DNA of 64,000 nt from Comamonas flocculans (GTDB taxonomy: Bacteria; Pseudomonadota; Gammaproteobacteria; Burkholderiales; Burkholderiaceae_C): the NCBI RefSeq assembly GCF_007954405.1, contig NZ_CP042344.1, positions 2,480,001-2,544,000 of the forward strand, read 5' to 3'. Within the stretch, counting starts at the first letter, position 1, and each line of letters opens with the position of its first letter. Of this stretch, positions 17,030-26,497 are shown one piece after another. Below the pieces are notes generated by a model. The model saw only the letters and a program-made list of their open reading frames with translations. It was not told the origin of the DNA and did no database searches. The position numbers and the translations under genes were made by a program.

Positions 17030-19188
17030 TGAAGCGCACGACGATCCACTATTCGCGCGCTGCCTTGGTGGCTGGCGCGGCCCTTTGGGGCGGTCTGACC
17101 ATCTCGGCCGCACATGCGGCAGGAGCCATAGAGTCGGTCACCGGCTACGTCCAGGGCGGCGCCGAGGTGCTGCGCATCGAACTGTCCGAAGCGCCCAGCC
17201 AGCCGCCGGCGGGCTTCGCGATCCAGAGTCCGGCGCGCATCGCGCTTGATTTTCCCGAGGTCACCAATGCGCTGGGCCGCTCGCTGGTCGAAATCAACCA
17301 AGGCAACCTGCGTACCGCCAATGTCGTGCAGGTGGGCGATCGCACCCGCGTGGTGCTCAACCTCAAGCAGGCCACGCCCTACAAGACACAGCTGCAGGAC
17401 AAGACCGTGCTGGTGTCGCTCGATCCGGTCTCCAGCGCGAGCGCCGCGAGCGCATCGAGCTCGCCCACCCTGCTTGCACCGGCGAGCAGCGTGGCCAATG
17501 CGGAGGTCACCGCGCTCAGGGATCTCGATTTCCGGCGCACCACCGACGGCGCCGGCCGCGTGGTGCTGCAGCTGGGCAGCAGCGATGTCGGCGTCGACAT
17601 CCAGCAGCAGGGCAAGGACCTGGTGCTCGATATCCCGCACAGCTCGCTGCCTGAAGGCCTGCGCCGGCGCCTGGACGTGACCGACTTCGGCACCCCCGTG
17701 CAGACCATCGCTGCCGAGCAGCGCGGCGAGCGCGTGCGCGTGACCATCAAGGCCGTCGGCGACTGGGACCACAGCGCCTACCAGAGCGACCAGCAGTTCG
17801 TGGTCGAAGTGCGGGCCAAGAAGGTCGACGTCAACAAGCTCGCGCAGGGGCCGAACTACACGGGCGAGAAACTTTCGCTCAACTTCCAGAACATCGACGT
17901 GCGCTCGCTGCTGCAGGTGATCGCCGATTTCACCAACTTCAACATCGTCACCTCCGACACCGTCACCGGTGCACTGACCCTGCGCCTGAAGGACGTGCCC
18001 TGGGACCAGGCGCTGCAGATCATCATGGACGCCAAGGGCCTGGGCATGCGCAAGACCGGCACGGTGCTGTGGATCGCGCCCAAGGACGAGATCGACGAGC
18101 GCGAGAAGAAGGACCTCGAAGCCATCAAGGCCAAGCAGGGGCTGGAGCCGCTGCGCTCGCAGGCCTACCAGCTCAACTACGCCAAGGCGACCGATCTGGT
18201 CGGGCAGCTCACCGGCCAATCGACAGCCGGTGGTGGCGGCGGCGGTTCGGGCCAGAACCGCTTCCTGTCCGAACGCGGCAGCGTCATGGCCGAGCCGCGC
18301 ACCAACCAGCTGTTCGTGACGGACATCGCCAGCAAGCTCGAGGAAGTGACCAAGCTGCTGCAGTCGCTGGACGTGCCGGTGCGCCAGGTCATGATCGAGG
18401 CGCGCATCGTCGAGGCGCGTGACACCTTTGGCCGATCGCTGGGCGTGCGCCTGGGCGGTGGCGATCTGCGCGCGCAAAAGGGCGGTGACGGCGGCTACAA
18501 CCTGTTTGGCGGCAACCGTGTCGCCCTGGGTACCAACTACACCAACGCCACCAACTCCACCGGTTTCGGCGGCCCGGTGGACGTGAGCGGCAACTTCGTC
18601 AATCTGCCGGCCAAGCTGTCGGGCGACACCAGCCCCGGCTCCTTCGCCCTGTCCATCTTCAACGCCGCCGCCAACCGCTTCCTGTCGCTGGAGCTCTCGG
18701 CACTGGAAGCCGACGGCCAGGGCAAGATCATCTCCAGCCCGCGCCTGATCACCGCAGACCAGACCAAGGCGCTGATCGAGCAGGGTACGGAATACCCGTA
18801 TTCCGTCACCGCACCCAACGGCGCGACCACCATTGCCTTCAAGAAGGCGGTGCTCAAGCTGGAGGTCTCGCCCCAGATCACGCCCGAGGGCAACATCATC
18901 CTGAACCTGGACGTCAACAAGGACAGCCGCGGCGAAGACACCGGCCAGGGCGTGGCCATCGACACCAAGCACATCACCACCCAGGTGCTGGTGGAAAACG
19001 GCGGCACCGTCGTCATCGGCGGCATCTTCGAGATGGAAGACACCAGCCAGGTCAACAAGGTGCCCTTCCTGGGCGACGTGCCCATCGTTGGCAACCTGTT
19101 CAAGAACACCACCAAGACCGCCGAGAAGCGCGAAATGCTGGTCTTCATCACGCCCAAGGTCATTTCCGAGCGCGGGCCGATACGTTGA
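17026..19188 (+). CDS. pilQ: Type IV pilus secretin PilQ
   Basis: Outer-membrane multimeric channel through which the pilus exits. The 720-aa precursor has a signal peptide, an AMIN domain near residues 35-130 and a second AMIN-like region. An STN/N0-N1 domain follows (KLSLNFQNIDVRSLLQVIADF, about 280), then the secretin core. The core ends with the signature VPFLGDVPIVGNLFKNT. A Gly-rich loop (about residues 403-408) interrupts the N1 region. It is last in pilMNOPQ and is followed after 28 bases by a lipoprotein gene. Confidence 0.97.
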   Translation: MMKRTTIHYSRAALVAGAALWGGLTISAAHAAGAIESVTGYVQGGAEVLRIELSEAPSQPPAGFAIQSPARIALDFPEVTNALGRSLVEINQGNLRTANVVQVGDRTRVVLNLKQATPYKTQLQDKTVLVSLDPVSSASAASASSSPTLLAPASSVANAEVTALRDLDFRRTTDGAGRVVLQLGSSDVGVDIQQQGKDLVLDIPHSSLPEGLRRRLDVTDFGTPVQTIAAEQRGERVRVTIKAVGDWDHSAYQSDQQFVVEVRAKKVDVNKLAQGPNYTGEKLSLNFQNIDVRSLLQVIADFTNFNIVTSDTVTGALTLRLKDVPWDQALQIIMDAKGLGMRKTGTVLWIAPKDEIDEREKKDLEAIKAKQGLEPLRSQAYQLNYAKATDLVGQLTGQSTAGGGGGGSGQNRFLSERGSVMAEPRTNQLFVTDIASKLEEVTKLLQSLDVPVRQVMIEARIVEARDTFGRSLGVRLGGGDLRAQKGGDGGYNLFGGNRVALGTNYTNATNSTGFGGPVDVSGNFVNLPAKLSGDTSPGSFALSIFNAAANRFLSLELSALEADGQGKIISSPRLITADQTKALIEQGTEYPYSVTAPNGATTIAFKKAVLKLEVSPQITPEGNIILNLDVNKDSRGEDTGQGVAIDTKHITTQVLVENGGTVVIGGIFEMEDTSQVNKVPFLGDVPIVGNLFKNTTKTAEKREMLVFITPKVISERGPIR

Positions 19189-19216
19189 ATCCTTGAATCA
19201 CCAAAACGGGGAAGAC

Positions 19217-20725
19217 ATGAAAATTCTGAAGATTGCGGCCCTGTCGGCTGCTTGCGCGGCCGGCCTGGTGGCCTGTGGGGGCGGGGGTGGAAGCCCGGGA
19301 GATACCAACACGGGCTACGAAATCACCTTGCGCGCCGAGCGCACCCAGCTTCCGCTGAACATCGACAACGAGGGCCCGGGCATCGGTGTTTCGGCGCCCT
19401 ACACGACCGTGCTGTACGTGCGCGCGACCAAGAACGGCACGCCCATCCCGGGGGGCGAAGACGTCTTTGGCTGCAACACCGCCTATGGCCTGTCGTCCGG
19501 GCCGCTGTACTACCTGGACGGCAAGGACGAGCACATGCACGATGTCACCTTGCCCGACGGCACGACGGTCAAGGTGCCCAGCGCCTACCGTTCGATCACG
19601 CTCGGCTCCAACGCCGGCGGCAATTCCTTCCACTTCCATGCGGGTGACCAGGCGGGCACGGCGACCATCGAGTGTGCGGTGGGCGATCCGCGCGACCAGA
19701 GCAACCCCTCGGCCAGCATAGACATCACGGTGGGTGCGGCAACGGGGCGTGCCGCCAGCATCCGCGGCGTGGCGTTGACCCCGATGCTGGCGACGCAGGG
19801 CAATACCGTCAATGGCGCAACCTCTACCGCAATCCAGGCACGGGTGCTCGACGATGCCAACCAGCCCGTCGACGGCGCGAACATGCAGGTGGAGATCATG
19901 GGCGGCAGCGGCGCGGTCGGCGCACGGCTGCTGGCCGGCAGCCAGTCCGGCGGCGTCGTCCAGGTCGGCACGACCGCGGGCGTGGGCCTGTTCAGTCTTT
20001 CCAGCGGCACGCAGCAGGGCAGCATCGTGCTGCGCCTGACGACCGACCGGGTCGACGGCAACGTGGCCAACGGCATCCAGGACCCGATCGTGCAGACACT
20101 GGTCGTGACCGTGTCCAACCAGATCGCCACGGACCCGGTGACCATCGCCGCGGCCACCTTGCCGGATGCGCCCTACGGCGTGCCGTATGCGTATGCCTTC
20201 GGTGCCAGCGGCGGCTTGGCGCCCTACACCTGGTCGGTGTCCGGCAGCCTGCCTGCGGGAATGGCCATGAGCTCGGATGGGGTGCTCTCGGGCACACCGA
20301 GTGGTGGCTTGGGGGGGCAGTTCAACTTCGTGGTTCGCGTCACTGACAGCCAGGGCAAGAGTGCCAGTGCCAATGTAGCGATCAAGGTGGGAGATCCGCC
20401 TCCGGCGCCGGCGGCTCCGCTGGCCGTGGGGGGATGCTCGGGAAGTACTTGCACCTTGCCGGCTGCCAGGGGCGGGGCAGCTTATTCCTATACGTTCTGG
20501 ACCACTGGTGGCGATAGCAGCGCAACGATCACATGGGACCAAATAGGTGCTGGATGGCCGAGTGGTGTGACTCTGGACCCTGCGACTGGCGAACTCAAGT
20601 GGGCGGCACCGACTTGCGCCTCCGGGCCTAAGACAGTGCAGATGCGGGTGTCTGACGGAACCACTGCAATCATCCAGACGGTGACGATACCCGTGGTCCA
20701 GTCCAACGGAAATCCCTGCCCGTAA
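19217..20725 (+). CDS. Large Ig-like-domain lipoprotein downstream of pilQ (uncharacterised)
   Basis: 502-aa exported lipoprotein: signal peptide MKILKIAALSAACAAGLVAC with lipidated Cys20, then a Gly5 linker. About residues 30-170 are a beta-rich region with two cysteines. About 175-300 resemble a bacterial Ig-like/invasin repeat (ASIRGVALTP ... LVVTVSNQ). About 305-390 and 400-495 resemble He_PIG putative Ig domains (LPAGMAMSSDGVLSGTPSG; WPSGVTLDPATGELKW). Function is unknown. Its place directly after pilQ and before aroB, where aroK is common, suggests cotranscription with the pilus operon and an envelope role. A Shine-Dalgarno (GGGGAAG) precedes the ATG. A strong terminator follows. Confidence 0.85.
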   Translation: MKILKIAALSAACAAGLVACGGGGGSPGDTNTGYEITLRAERTQLPLNIDNEGPGIGVSAPYTTVLYVRATKNGTPIPGGEDVFGCNTAYGLSSGPLYYLDGKDEHMHDVTLPDGTTVKVPSAYRSITLGSNAGGNSFHFHAGDQAGTATIECAVGDPRDQSNPSASIDITVGAATGRAASIRGVALTPMLATQGNTVNGATSTAIQARVLDDANQPVDGANMQVEIMGGSGAVGARLLAGSQSGGVVQVGTTAGVGLFSLSSGTQQGSIVLRLTTDRVDGNVANGIQDPIVQTLVVTVSNQIATDPVTIAAATLPDAPYGVPYAYAFGASGGLAPYTWSVSGSLPAGMAMSSDGVLSGTPSGGLGGQFNFVVRVTDSQGKSASANVAIKVGDPPPAPAAPLAVGGCSGSTCTLPAARGGAAYSYTFWTTGGDSSATITWDQIGAGWPSGVTLDPATGELKWAAPTCASGPKTVQMRVSDGTTAIIQTVTIPVVQSNGNPCP

Positions 20726-20739
20726 TTGTTGTCGCGGTC

Positions 20740-20761
20740 TTTGACCTCGATTTGACCTCGA
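20740..20761 (+). repeat. Tandem 11-bp duplication after the lipoprotein gene
   Basis: TTTGACCTCGA occurs twice back to back just downstream of the lipoprotein stop and directly before the terminator stem. It is probably a small replication-slippage duplication. Confidence 0.7.
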
Positions 20762-20792
20762 AAACCCCCGGTGCTCCAGCGCCGGGGGTTTT
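20761..20792 (+). terminator. Rho-independent terminator closing pilMNOPQ-lipoprotein
   Basis: CCCCCGG/CCGGGGG stem with a loop of about 10 bases, flanked by AAAA and TTTTT. It separates the pilus-lipoprotein unit from aroB. Confidence 0.85.
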
Positions 20793-20850
20793 TCACGTAG
20801 ATTCAACACGCTATTGCCCCTACGGCTAAGCGCCATCGCCGTTCTCCGCC

Positions 20851-21960
20851 ATGCACTCCATCCACCATACCGTCGCCATCGAGCTGGGGGCCCGCAGTTA
20901 TCCCATCGAAATCGCGGACGCCCTGATCACGCAGGGCCGTACCCGGGACCTTGCCTTTCCTGCGGGAACGGCGGCCATGGTCGTGAGCAACACGCTCGTG
21001 CAGCCGCTCTATGCGCAGGCCCTGGCGCAGCGCCTGCATCCGCACTATGGCCGGGTGCACACCGTCACCCTCCCCGACGGCGAAGCGCACAAAGACTGGC
21101 AAACCCTCAACCTGATCTTCGAAGCCCTGCTCACCCACGGCTGCGACCGCAAGACCGTGCTGTTCGCGCTCGGCGGCGGGGTGGTCGGCGACATGACCGG
21201 GTTTGCCGCTGCCTGCTACATGCGCGGCGTGCCCTTCGTGCAGGTGCCGACGACGCTGCTTGCGCAGGTGGACTCCAGCGTAGGCGGCAAGACCGCCATC
21301 AACCATCGGCTGGGCAAGAACATGATTGGCGCCTTCTACCAGCCGCGGCTGGTGGTCTGCGACCTGTCTACGCTCGATACGCTGCCCGAGCGCGAGCTGT
21401 CGGCGGGCCTGGCCGAGGTGATCAAGTACGGACCGATCGCCGACATGGCCTTCTTTGACTGGCTGGAGGCGCACATGGACGCGCTGCGCGCGCGCGACAA
21501 GGTGGCGCTGGCGCATGTGGTCAGGCGCTGCTGCGAGATCAAGGCCGAGGTGGTGGCGCAGGACGAGCGCGAATCCGGCCTGCGCGCCATCCTCAACTTC
21601 GGCCACACCTTCGGTCATGCGATCGAGACCGGCATGGGCTATGGCGCGTGGCTGCATGGCGAGGGCGTGGCCGCCGGAATGGTGATGGCGGGCGAGCTGT
21701 CGCTGCGCCTGGGCCTGGTCGATGGCCGCTTCGTGCAGCGCCTGCGTGCGCTGCTTGCGCGCGCCGGGCTGCCGACACAGGCGCCGGTGCTCGATGCGCG
21801 GGACAATGCGGCGCGCTACCTGCAGCTGATGCGCGTGGACAAGAAGGCCGAGGCGGGCGAGATCCGCTTCGTGCTGATCGACGGCCCGGGCAGGGCGCTG
21901 GTGCGGCCGGCGCCGGACGCGCTGGTGCGCGAAGTCATCGACGCCTGTTGTGCGGGTTGA
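20851..21960 (+). CDS. aroB: 3-dehydroquinate synthase
   Basis: Second step of the shikimate pathway, an NAD- and metal-dependent cyclisation of DAHP. The 369 residues contain the NAD-binding [19 protein letters not shown] (about 109-127), [13 protein letters not shown], and the metal-binding LAEVIKYG and [11 protein letters not shown] (about 250-260). A terminator upstream separates it from the pilus unit, so its promoter should lie at 20793-20850. Shikimate kinase, usually just upstream in this family, is absent from the window. Confidence 0.97.
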   Translation: MHSIHHTVAIELGARSYPIEIADALITQGRTRDLAFPAGTAAMVVSNTLVQPLYAQALAQRLHPHYGRVHTVTLPDGEAHKDWQTLNLIFEALLTHGCDRKTVLFALGGGVVGDMTGFAAACYMRGVPFVQVPTTLLAQVDSSVGGKTAINHRLGKNMIGAFYQPRLVVCDLSTLDTLPERELSAGLAEVIKYGPIADMAFFDWLEAHMDALRARDKVALAHVVRRCCEIKAEVVAQDERESGLRAILNFGHTFGHAIETGMGYGAWLHGEGVAAGMVMAGELSLRLGLVDGRFVQRLRALLARAGLPTQAPVLDARDNAARYLQLMRVDKKAEAGEIRFVLIDGPGRALVRPAPDALVREVIDACCAG

Positions 21961-22014
21961 TATCTGTTTTTATAGCTGTTCGCGCTTGCTGGGTGGGCGT
22001 TTGAGCCAGATTTG
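21961..22014 (+). repeat. Dispersed intergenic repeat, copy 3 (aroB-dgt gap)
   Basis: TTTTTATAGCTGTTCGCGCT, then TGCTGGGTGGGCGTTTGAGC, then CAGATTTG: a well-preserved plus-oriented copy filling the whole gap between aroB and dgt. Its last bases form the region just before the dgt start codon. Confidence 0.8.
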
Positions 22015-22017
22015 ATC

Positions 22018-23199
22018 ATGAATATCGTTCTTGCGCCCCATGCTTGCGACCCGGCGCATACGCGCGGGCGGCGCTGGCCGGTGGCGCCGGACGCGACGCG
22101 CAGCGACTACCAGCGCGACCGCGATCGCATCGTGCATTCCTCGGCTTTTCGGCGGCTGGAGTACAAGACCCAGGTCTTCGTCAACCACGAGGGGGATCTG
22201 TTTCGCACGCGCCTGACGCACTCGCTGGAGGTAGCGCAGCTCGGCCGCTCGATTGCGCGCTCGCTCAGCCTCAACGAAGACCTGGTGGAGGCGGTCTGCC
22301 TGGCGCACGACCTGGGCCACACGCCCTTCGGCCATGCGGGGCAGGAGGCGCTCAACGATTGCATGCGCGACTGGGGCGGCTTCGAGCACAACCTGCAGAG
22401 CCTGCGCGTGGTGGACCGGCTGGAGCAGCGCTACCCCGCCTACGATGGCCTGAACCTCACCTTCGAGGCGCGCGAAGGCATCCTCAAGCACTGTTCGCGG
22501 CGCAATGCCGAGCAGCTGCAGGCGCTGGAGCCGGGTGGCGTGGGCGAGCGTTTCCTGCTCGGCCACCAGCCCAGCCTGGAGGCGCAACTGTGCAATCTGG
22601 CGGACGCCATTGCCTACAACGCACACGACGTGGACGACGGCGTGCGCTCCAACCTGCTCACGCTGGAGCAGCTCGCTGAAGTGCCGCTGGTGGCGCGCTA
22701 CCTGGCCCAGGTCGGCGAGCGCTACCCGGCCTTGAAGGGCGATGCGGCGCTGGCGCGCGGCGAGCGCCGCCTGCTGTATGAAACCATACGCCGCATGCTC
22801 AGCGACCAGGTGCACGACGTGATCGCCACGACCCGCGCGGCGGTGCAGGCCATGGCGCCTGCCAGCGTGGACGCGGTGCGCCGCCTGCCGCCGCTGGTGG
22901 CGTTTTCCCCGGCGATGCGCGCCGACGTGCAGCAGCTGCAGCAGTTTCTGTTCGGCAAGCTCTATCGCCACCCGCAGGTGCTGGCCACCATGGATGCGGC
23001 CCAGCAGGTGGTGCGCGAGCTGTTTGCCGCCTACCGGGGCGACGCGCGGCAAATGCCCGCGCGCCAGGCGGAGCAGGCCCGGGCCGCCGCCGGCGAGGCC
23101 CGGCGCATGCGCGTGGTGGCGGACTTCATCGCCGGCATGACCGACCGCTTCGCGCTGCGCGAGCACGAGCGCCTGACCGGCCGGCGGCTGCTTGCATGA
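22018..23199 (+). CDS. dgt: Deoxyguanosinetriphosphate triphosphohydrolase-like protein
   Basis: HD-domain phosphohydrolase hydrolysing dGTP or related dNTPs to nucleoside and triphosphate. The 393 residues contain the HD metal motif in THSLEVAQ and AHDLGHTPFGHAG (about 62-110), followed by FEHNLQSLRVVDRLE and a DAIAYNAHDVDDG metal/substrate block. The ATG at 22018 is preferred over a TTG two codons earlier. It follows aroB through a repeat element, and its stop overlaps the MFS gene start by four bases (ATGA). Confidence 0.92.
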   Translation: MNIVLAPHACDPAHTRGRRWPVAPDATRSDYQRDRDRIVHSSAFRRLEYKTQVFVNHEGDLFRTRLTHSLEVAQLGRSIARSLSLNEDLVEAVCLAHDLGHTPFGHAGQEALNDCMRDWGGFEHNLQSLRVVDRLEQRYPAYDGLNLTFEAREGILKHCSRRNAEQLQALEPGGVGERFLLGHQPSLEAQLCNLADAIAYNAHDVDDGVRSNLLTLEQLAEVPLVARYLAQVGERYPALKGDAALARGERRLLYETIRRMLSDQVHDVIATTRAAVQAMAPASVDAVRRLPPLVAFSPAMRADVQQLQQFLFGKLYRHPQVLATMDAAQQVVRELFAAYRGDARQMPARQAEQARAAAGEARRMRVVADFIAGMTDRFALREHERLTGRRLLA

Positions 23200-24416
23200 A
23201 GCCCGCGGCCGACCCGGGCGCGCGCATCGCGCTGGTCGTCATCCTTGCCGGAGTGGCGGCGGCGCTGCATATCGCCAAGCTGCCGCCCGCGGTGCCGGTG
23301 CTCCAGCGCGAGCTGGGCATCACCCTGGTGCAGGCCGGTTTTCTGCTGTCGCTGGTGCAGCTGGCCTCGATGGCGCTGGGCATCGTCGCCGGCCTGGTGG
23401 GCGACGGCATCGGGCTCAGGCGCAGCATGCTGATGGGTCTGGCGCTGCTCACCGCGGCCGGGTTCGCGGGTGGGTTTGCGCACGAGGTGCAGACGCTGCT
23501 GGTGCTGCGCGCGGTCGAAGGCCTGGGCTTCCTGATGACCACCGTTCCTGCGCCCAGCCTGATTGCGCGCAGCGTGCGCCCGGCCAGCCGCACGCGGGTG
23601 CTGGGCTTCTGGGGCGCCTTCATGCCGCTGGGCACCGCGCTGGCCCTGCTTGCCGGGCCTGACGTCATGGCGCTGATCGACTGGAACGGCTGGTGGTGGC
23701 TGATTGCCGCGATTTCGCTGGCCATGGCCGCCTGGCTGGCGCGCAGCGTGCCGCCCGACCCGCCGCGCGCCGCCACCGGTGACCATGGCTGGCCCCGGCG
23801 CCTGCGGCGCACGCTGGGCGCGCGCGGGCCGTGGCTGGTGGCGCTGAGCTTCGCGGTGTATTCGGCGCAATGGCTGTCGGTGATCGGCTTTCTGCCCGCG
23901 CTCTATGCGGCCTCGGGCTGGAGCGGCACGCTGGGCGCGGTGCTGACCGCGGCGGTGGCCGCCATCAACATGGTGGGCAACATCGCGGCGGGGCGGCTGC
24001 TGTCGCGCGGCGTGGCGCCGCGCAGGGTGCTCTGGGCGGCCTTCGCGGCCATGGCCGTCGGGGTGTTTCTGGCGTTTGCGACGCCCACGGAACAGGCGCC
24101 GGTGCTGCGCTACGGCGGTGCGCTGCTGTTTTCCTGCCTGGGCGGCATGATCCCGGGGGCCTTGTTCGGCCTCGCGCCCCGGCTGGCGCCGGACGCGCAG
24201 ACCGTCTCACCCACCATGGGCTGGATGTTGCAGTGGTCGGCCATCGGCCAGTTTGTCGGCCCGCCGCTGGTGGCCTGGGTGGCCAGCCTTGCGGGCGGCT
24301 GGCAATGGACCTGGGTCATTCTCGGCCTGTGCAGCCTGTGCGGCGCGGGCCTGGCCTGGGCGCTGCAGCGGCAACTGCAGCGCACCGAGGCGAAGGGTGG
24401 CGCGTACAGTGCCTGA
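23196..24416 (+). CDS. MFS transporter (CynX/NimT-like)
   Basis: Twelve-helix major facilitator superfamily permease of 406 aa. It has the loop 2-3 signature region GLVGDGIGLRRSMLMG and a helix-rich body with a cytoplasmic loop (about residues 185-205). A typical motif-C-like AFMPLGTALALLAGPDV lies in helix 5. The substrate is not predictable; relatives move cyanate, nitroimidazole or organic anions. It overlaps dgt by four bases and is probably coupled to it. Confidence 0.85.
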   Translation: MKPAADPGARIALVVILAGVAAALHIAKLPPAVPVLQRELGITLVQAGFLLSLVQLASMALGIVAGLVGDGIGLRRSMLMGLALLTAAGFAGGFAHEVQTLLVLRAVEGLGFLMTTVPAPSLIARSVRPASRTRVLGFWGAFMPLGTALALLAGPDVMALIDWNGWWWLIAAISLAMAAWLARSVPPDPPRAATGDHGWPRRLRRTLGARGPWLVALSFAVYSAQWLSVIGFLPALYAASGWSGTLGAVLTAAVAAINMVGNIAAGRLLSRGVAPRRVLWAAFAAMAVGVFLAFATPTEQAPVLRYGGALLFSCLGGMIPGALFGLAPRLAPDAQTVSPTMGWMLQWSAIGQFVGPPLVAWVASLAGGWQWTWVILGLCSLCGAGLAWALQRQLQRTEAKGGAYSA

Positions 24417-24501
24417 ACCTTGCACCGCCGCCGGTCCCTGGCCCGAATGGCGCGGTGCTTGCGGCCTGCATCGGGTCTGAATGAAAGAGCCAAGATGAAC
24501 A

Positions 24502-24557
24502 GTGATTTATGCCTAAAACCCTTGGTGGTAAAGCGCTTGCAGCTCCTGTTTTTGAGG
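24502..24557 (-). repeat. Dispersed intergenic repeat, copy 4 (MFS-methyltransferase gap)
   Basis: On the minus strand: AACAGGAGCTGCAAGCGCTT, then TACCACCAAGGGTTTTAGGC. It lies antisense to the flanking genes. Upstream in-frame ATG codons of the methyltransferase frame fall inside it, so they are unlikely to be real starts. Confidence 0.7.
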
Positions 24558-24607
24558 ATGTCACCCGTTTTGCCCGCTGTCCCCGGCACACACGCGAGGC
24601 CGCGGCC

Positions 24608-25522
24608 ATGACGCGCAAGCAGGGGGGCGATGCGGCGCAGGCGCGCCAGGCGGTGCTGGCCGAGCTGCGCCCCGGGCAGTCGCTGGAGCTGCTGCAGGCG
24701 CTGCACATCCTCACGCGCGACGGGCTGATGAACCAGGACTCGCGGCGCAAGCTCAAGCAGGTCTATCACCTCTACCAGTTCATCGCGCCGCTGCTGGACG
24801 AGCTGGCGCAGGACGGCCATGCGCCCTTGCTGGCCGACCACGGCGCGGGCAAGTCCTACCTCGGCTTCATCCTCTACGACCTGTTCTTCAAGGCCTTGGG
24901 GCGCGGGCAGGTGGTCGGCATCGAATGGCGCGCCGAGCTGGTGCAGCGCTCGCGCGAGCTGGCGCAGCGCCTGGGCTTCGAGCGCATGCGCTTCCTGGAC
25001 ATGGCGGTGGCCGATGCGGCCGCGCGTGCCGACCTGCCCGCGCGTTTTGACATCGTCACCGCGCTGCACGCCTGCGACACCGCTACGGACGACGCGATCG
25101 ATTTCGGCCTGGCCAAGCAGGCGCGCGCCATGGTGCTCGTGCCCTGCTGCCAGGCGGAGCTCGCGCGCGGCCTGCGCCGGAACAAGGCGCTGAACCTGGC
25201 GCGCACGCCGCTGGCCGAGCTCTGGCGCCACCCCATCCATACGCGCGAGCTGGGCAGCCAGATTACCAACGTGCTGCGCTGTCTGCGTCTGGAGGCCAAC
25301 GGCTACCAGGTGACGGTGACCGAGCTGGTGGGCTGGGAGCACAGCCTGAAGAACGAGTTGATCATCGCCCGCTACCACGGCCAGAGAAAGCGCAGCGCGC
25401 AGCAGCGGCTTGCGGCGATTCTGGACGAGTTCGGCCTGCGCCCGCTGCTGGGCGCGCGCTTCGGGGCGCCGCCGGTCCAGGCCGTCGCCAGCGCAGCCGC
25501 GGGGCCAGGGCAGGGCGAATAG
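24608..25522 (+). CDS. SAM-dependent methyltransferase (class I, unassigned substrate)
   Basis: 304-aa protein with a helical N-terminal segment (LTRDGLMNQDSRRKLKQVYH) before a Rossmann methyltransferase fold. The SAM-binding loop is LADHGAGKSYLGFILYD (about 75-91), the acidic residue is in VVGIEWRAELV, and DIVTALHACDTATDDAI and VPCCQAEL follow. The HACDTATD and PCC motifs are those of a family related to METTL25-like or rRNA/tRNA-modifying enzymes, but the substrate is unknown. I chose the ATG giving MTRKQGGDAAQ; an in-frame start 33 codons earlier lies in a repeat. Confidence 0.8.
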   Translation: MTRKQGGDAAQARQAVLAELRPGQSLELLQALHILTRDGLMNQDSRRKLKQVYHLYQFIAPLLDELAQDGHAPLLADHGAGKSYLGFILYDLFFKALGRGQVVGIEWRAELVQRSRELAQRLGFERMRFLDMAVADAAARADLPARFDIVTALHACDTATDDAIDFGLAKQARAMVLVPCCQAELARGLRRNKALNLARTPLAELWRHPIHTRELGSQITNVLRCLRLEANGYQVTVTELVGWEHSLKNELIIARYHGQRKRSAQQRLAAILDEFGLRPLLGARFGAPPVQAVASAAAGPGQGE

Positions 25523-25561
25523 GCGGCAGTGGCTGCGATCAATGGGACAATCCCATCCTTT

Positions 25562-25590
25562 GCCGATGAATGGCATCGGCGTTCATTTTT
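25562..25590 (+). terminator. Putative terminator between methyltransferase and ABC transporter
   Basis: Seven-base stem GCCGATG/CATCGGC with a 5-base loop followed by GTTCATTTTT. It precedes the solute-binding protein gene by about 20 bases, so it could also act as an attenuator for that operon. Confidence 0.55.
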
Positions 25591-25609
25591 CATCGAGGAT
25601 GCTCTGACC

Positions 25610-26425
25610 ATGAAGAAATTTGCCGCTGTCGCCCTGCTGAGCCTGGGCGTGGTTCTTGCCGGTTGCTCCAAGCAGGAGGTGGCCGAGTCCGCCCCGGCCG
25701 CCGAGCCCGCGCCCGCCGCAGCCGCGCCCGCAGCCGTGACCAAGATCGTGGTCGGGCTGGACGACAACTTCCCGCCCATGGGTTTTCGCGACGACAAGAA
25801 CGAGCTCGTCGGCTTTGACATCGACATGGCCAGGGAAGCGGCCCAGCGCCTGGGCCTGGAGGTGAGCTTCAAGCCCATAGACTGGAGCGCCAAGGAGGCC
25901 GAGCTCTCGGGCAAGCGCGTGGACGTGCTCTGGAACGGCCTGACGATTACCGAAGAGCGCAAGCAGAACATCGCCTTCACCGCGCCCTACATGGAAAACC
26001 ACCAGATCATCGTGGTGGCGGCCGATTCGGGCATCAAGACCAAGGCCGACCTGGCCGACAAGGTCGTCGGCGCGCAAGAGGGCTCGAGCGCCGTGGACGC
26101 GGCCAAGAAGGACGAGGCGGTATTCAAGTCCTTCAAGGAGTTCAAGACCTTCGGCGACAACGTGACGGCGCTGATGGACCTGTCCGCCGGCCGCCTGCAG
26201 GCCGTGGTGGTTGACGAGGTGGTGGGCCGCTACTACGTGGCCAAGAAGCCTGACCAGTACAGCGTGCTGGACGAACACTTCGGTACCGAGGACTACGGCG
26301 TGGGCCTGCGCAAGGACGACGGCGAGCTGCTCGCGAAGCTGGACAAGGTGCTGGGCGATATGAAGCAGGACGGCGCGGCGGCGAAGATCTCCGAGCAGTG
26401 GTTCGGCAAGAACATAGTCAAGTAA
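25610..26425 (+). CDS. Polar amino acid ABC transporter, periplasmic substrate-binding lipoprotein
   Basis: 271-aa family 3 solute-binding protein. The lipobox is VVLAGC (Cys19), followed by an Ala/Pro-rich linker of about 25 residues. The SBP_bac_3 domain then has VGLDDNFPPMGFRDDKNELVGF-type ligand residues, VLWNGLTITEERKQNIAF and DLSAGRLQAVVVDEV. It probably binds a polar amino acid; which one is not resolved. Together with the permease and ATPase genes downstream it forms a complete importer operon. Confidence 0.92.
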   Translation: MKKFAAVALLSLGVVLAGCSKQEVAESAPAAEPAPAAAAPAAVTKIVVGLDDNFPPMGFRDDKNELVGFDIDMAREAAQRLGLEVSFKPIDWSAKEAELSGKRVDVLWNGLTITEERKQNIAFTAPYMENHQIIVVAADSGIKTKADLADKVVGAQEGSSAVDAAKKDEAVFKSFKEFKTFGDNVTALMDLSAGRLQAVVVDEVVGRYYVAKKPDQYSVLDEHFGTEDYGVGLRKDDGELLAKLDKVLGDMKQDGAAAKISEQWFGKNIVK

Positions 26426-26497
26426 GCGAGGGCTGACCGCGGCCGGCTGGCGCGAAAGGCGCATCGCTGGCGCGCGGCGGGCCGTCATCGGGCGCGC

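Noticed and set aside
24509..24607. Longer N-terminus for the methyltransferase
   Set aside because: The extra 33 codons fall in dispersed repeat copy 4 and do not look like protein; the ATG at 24608 fits the family.
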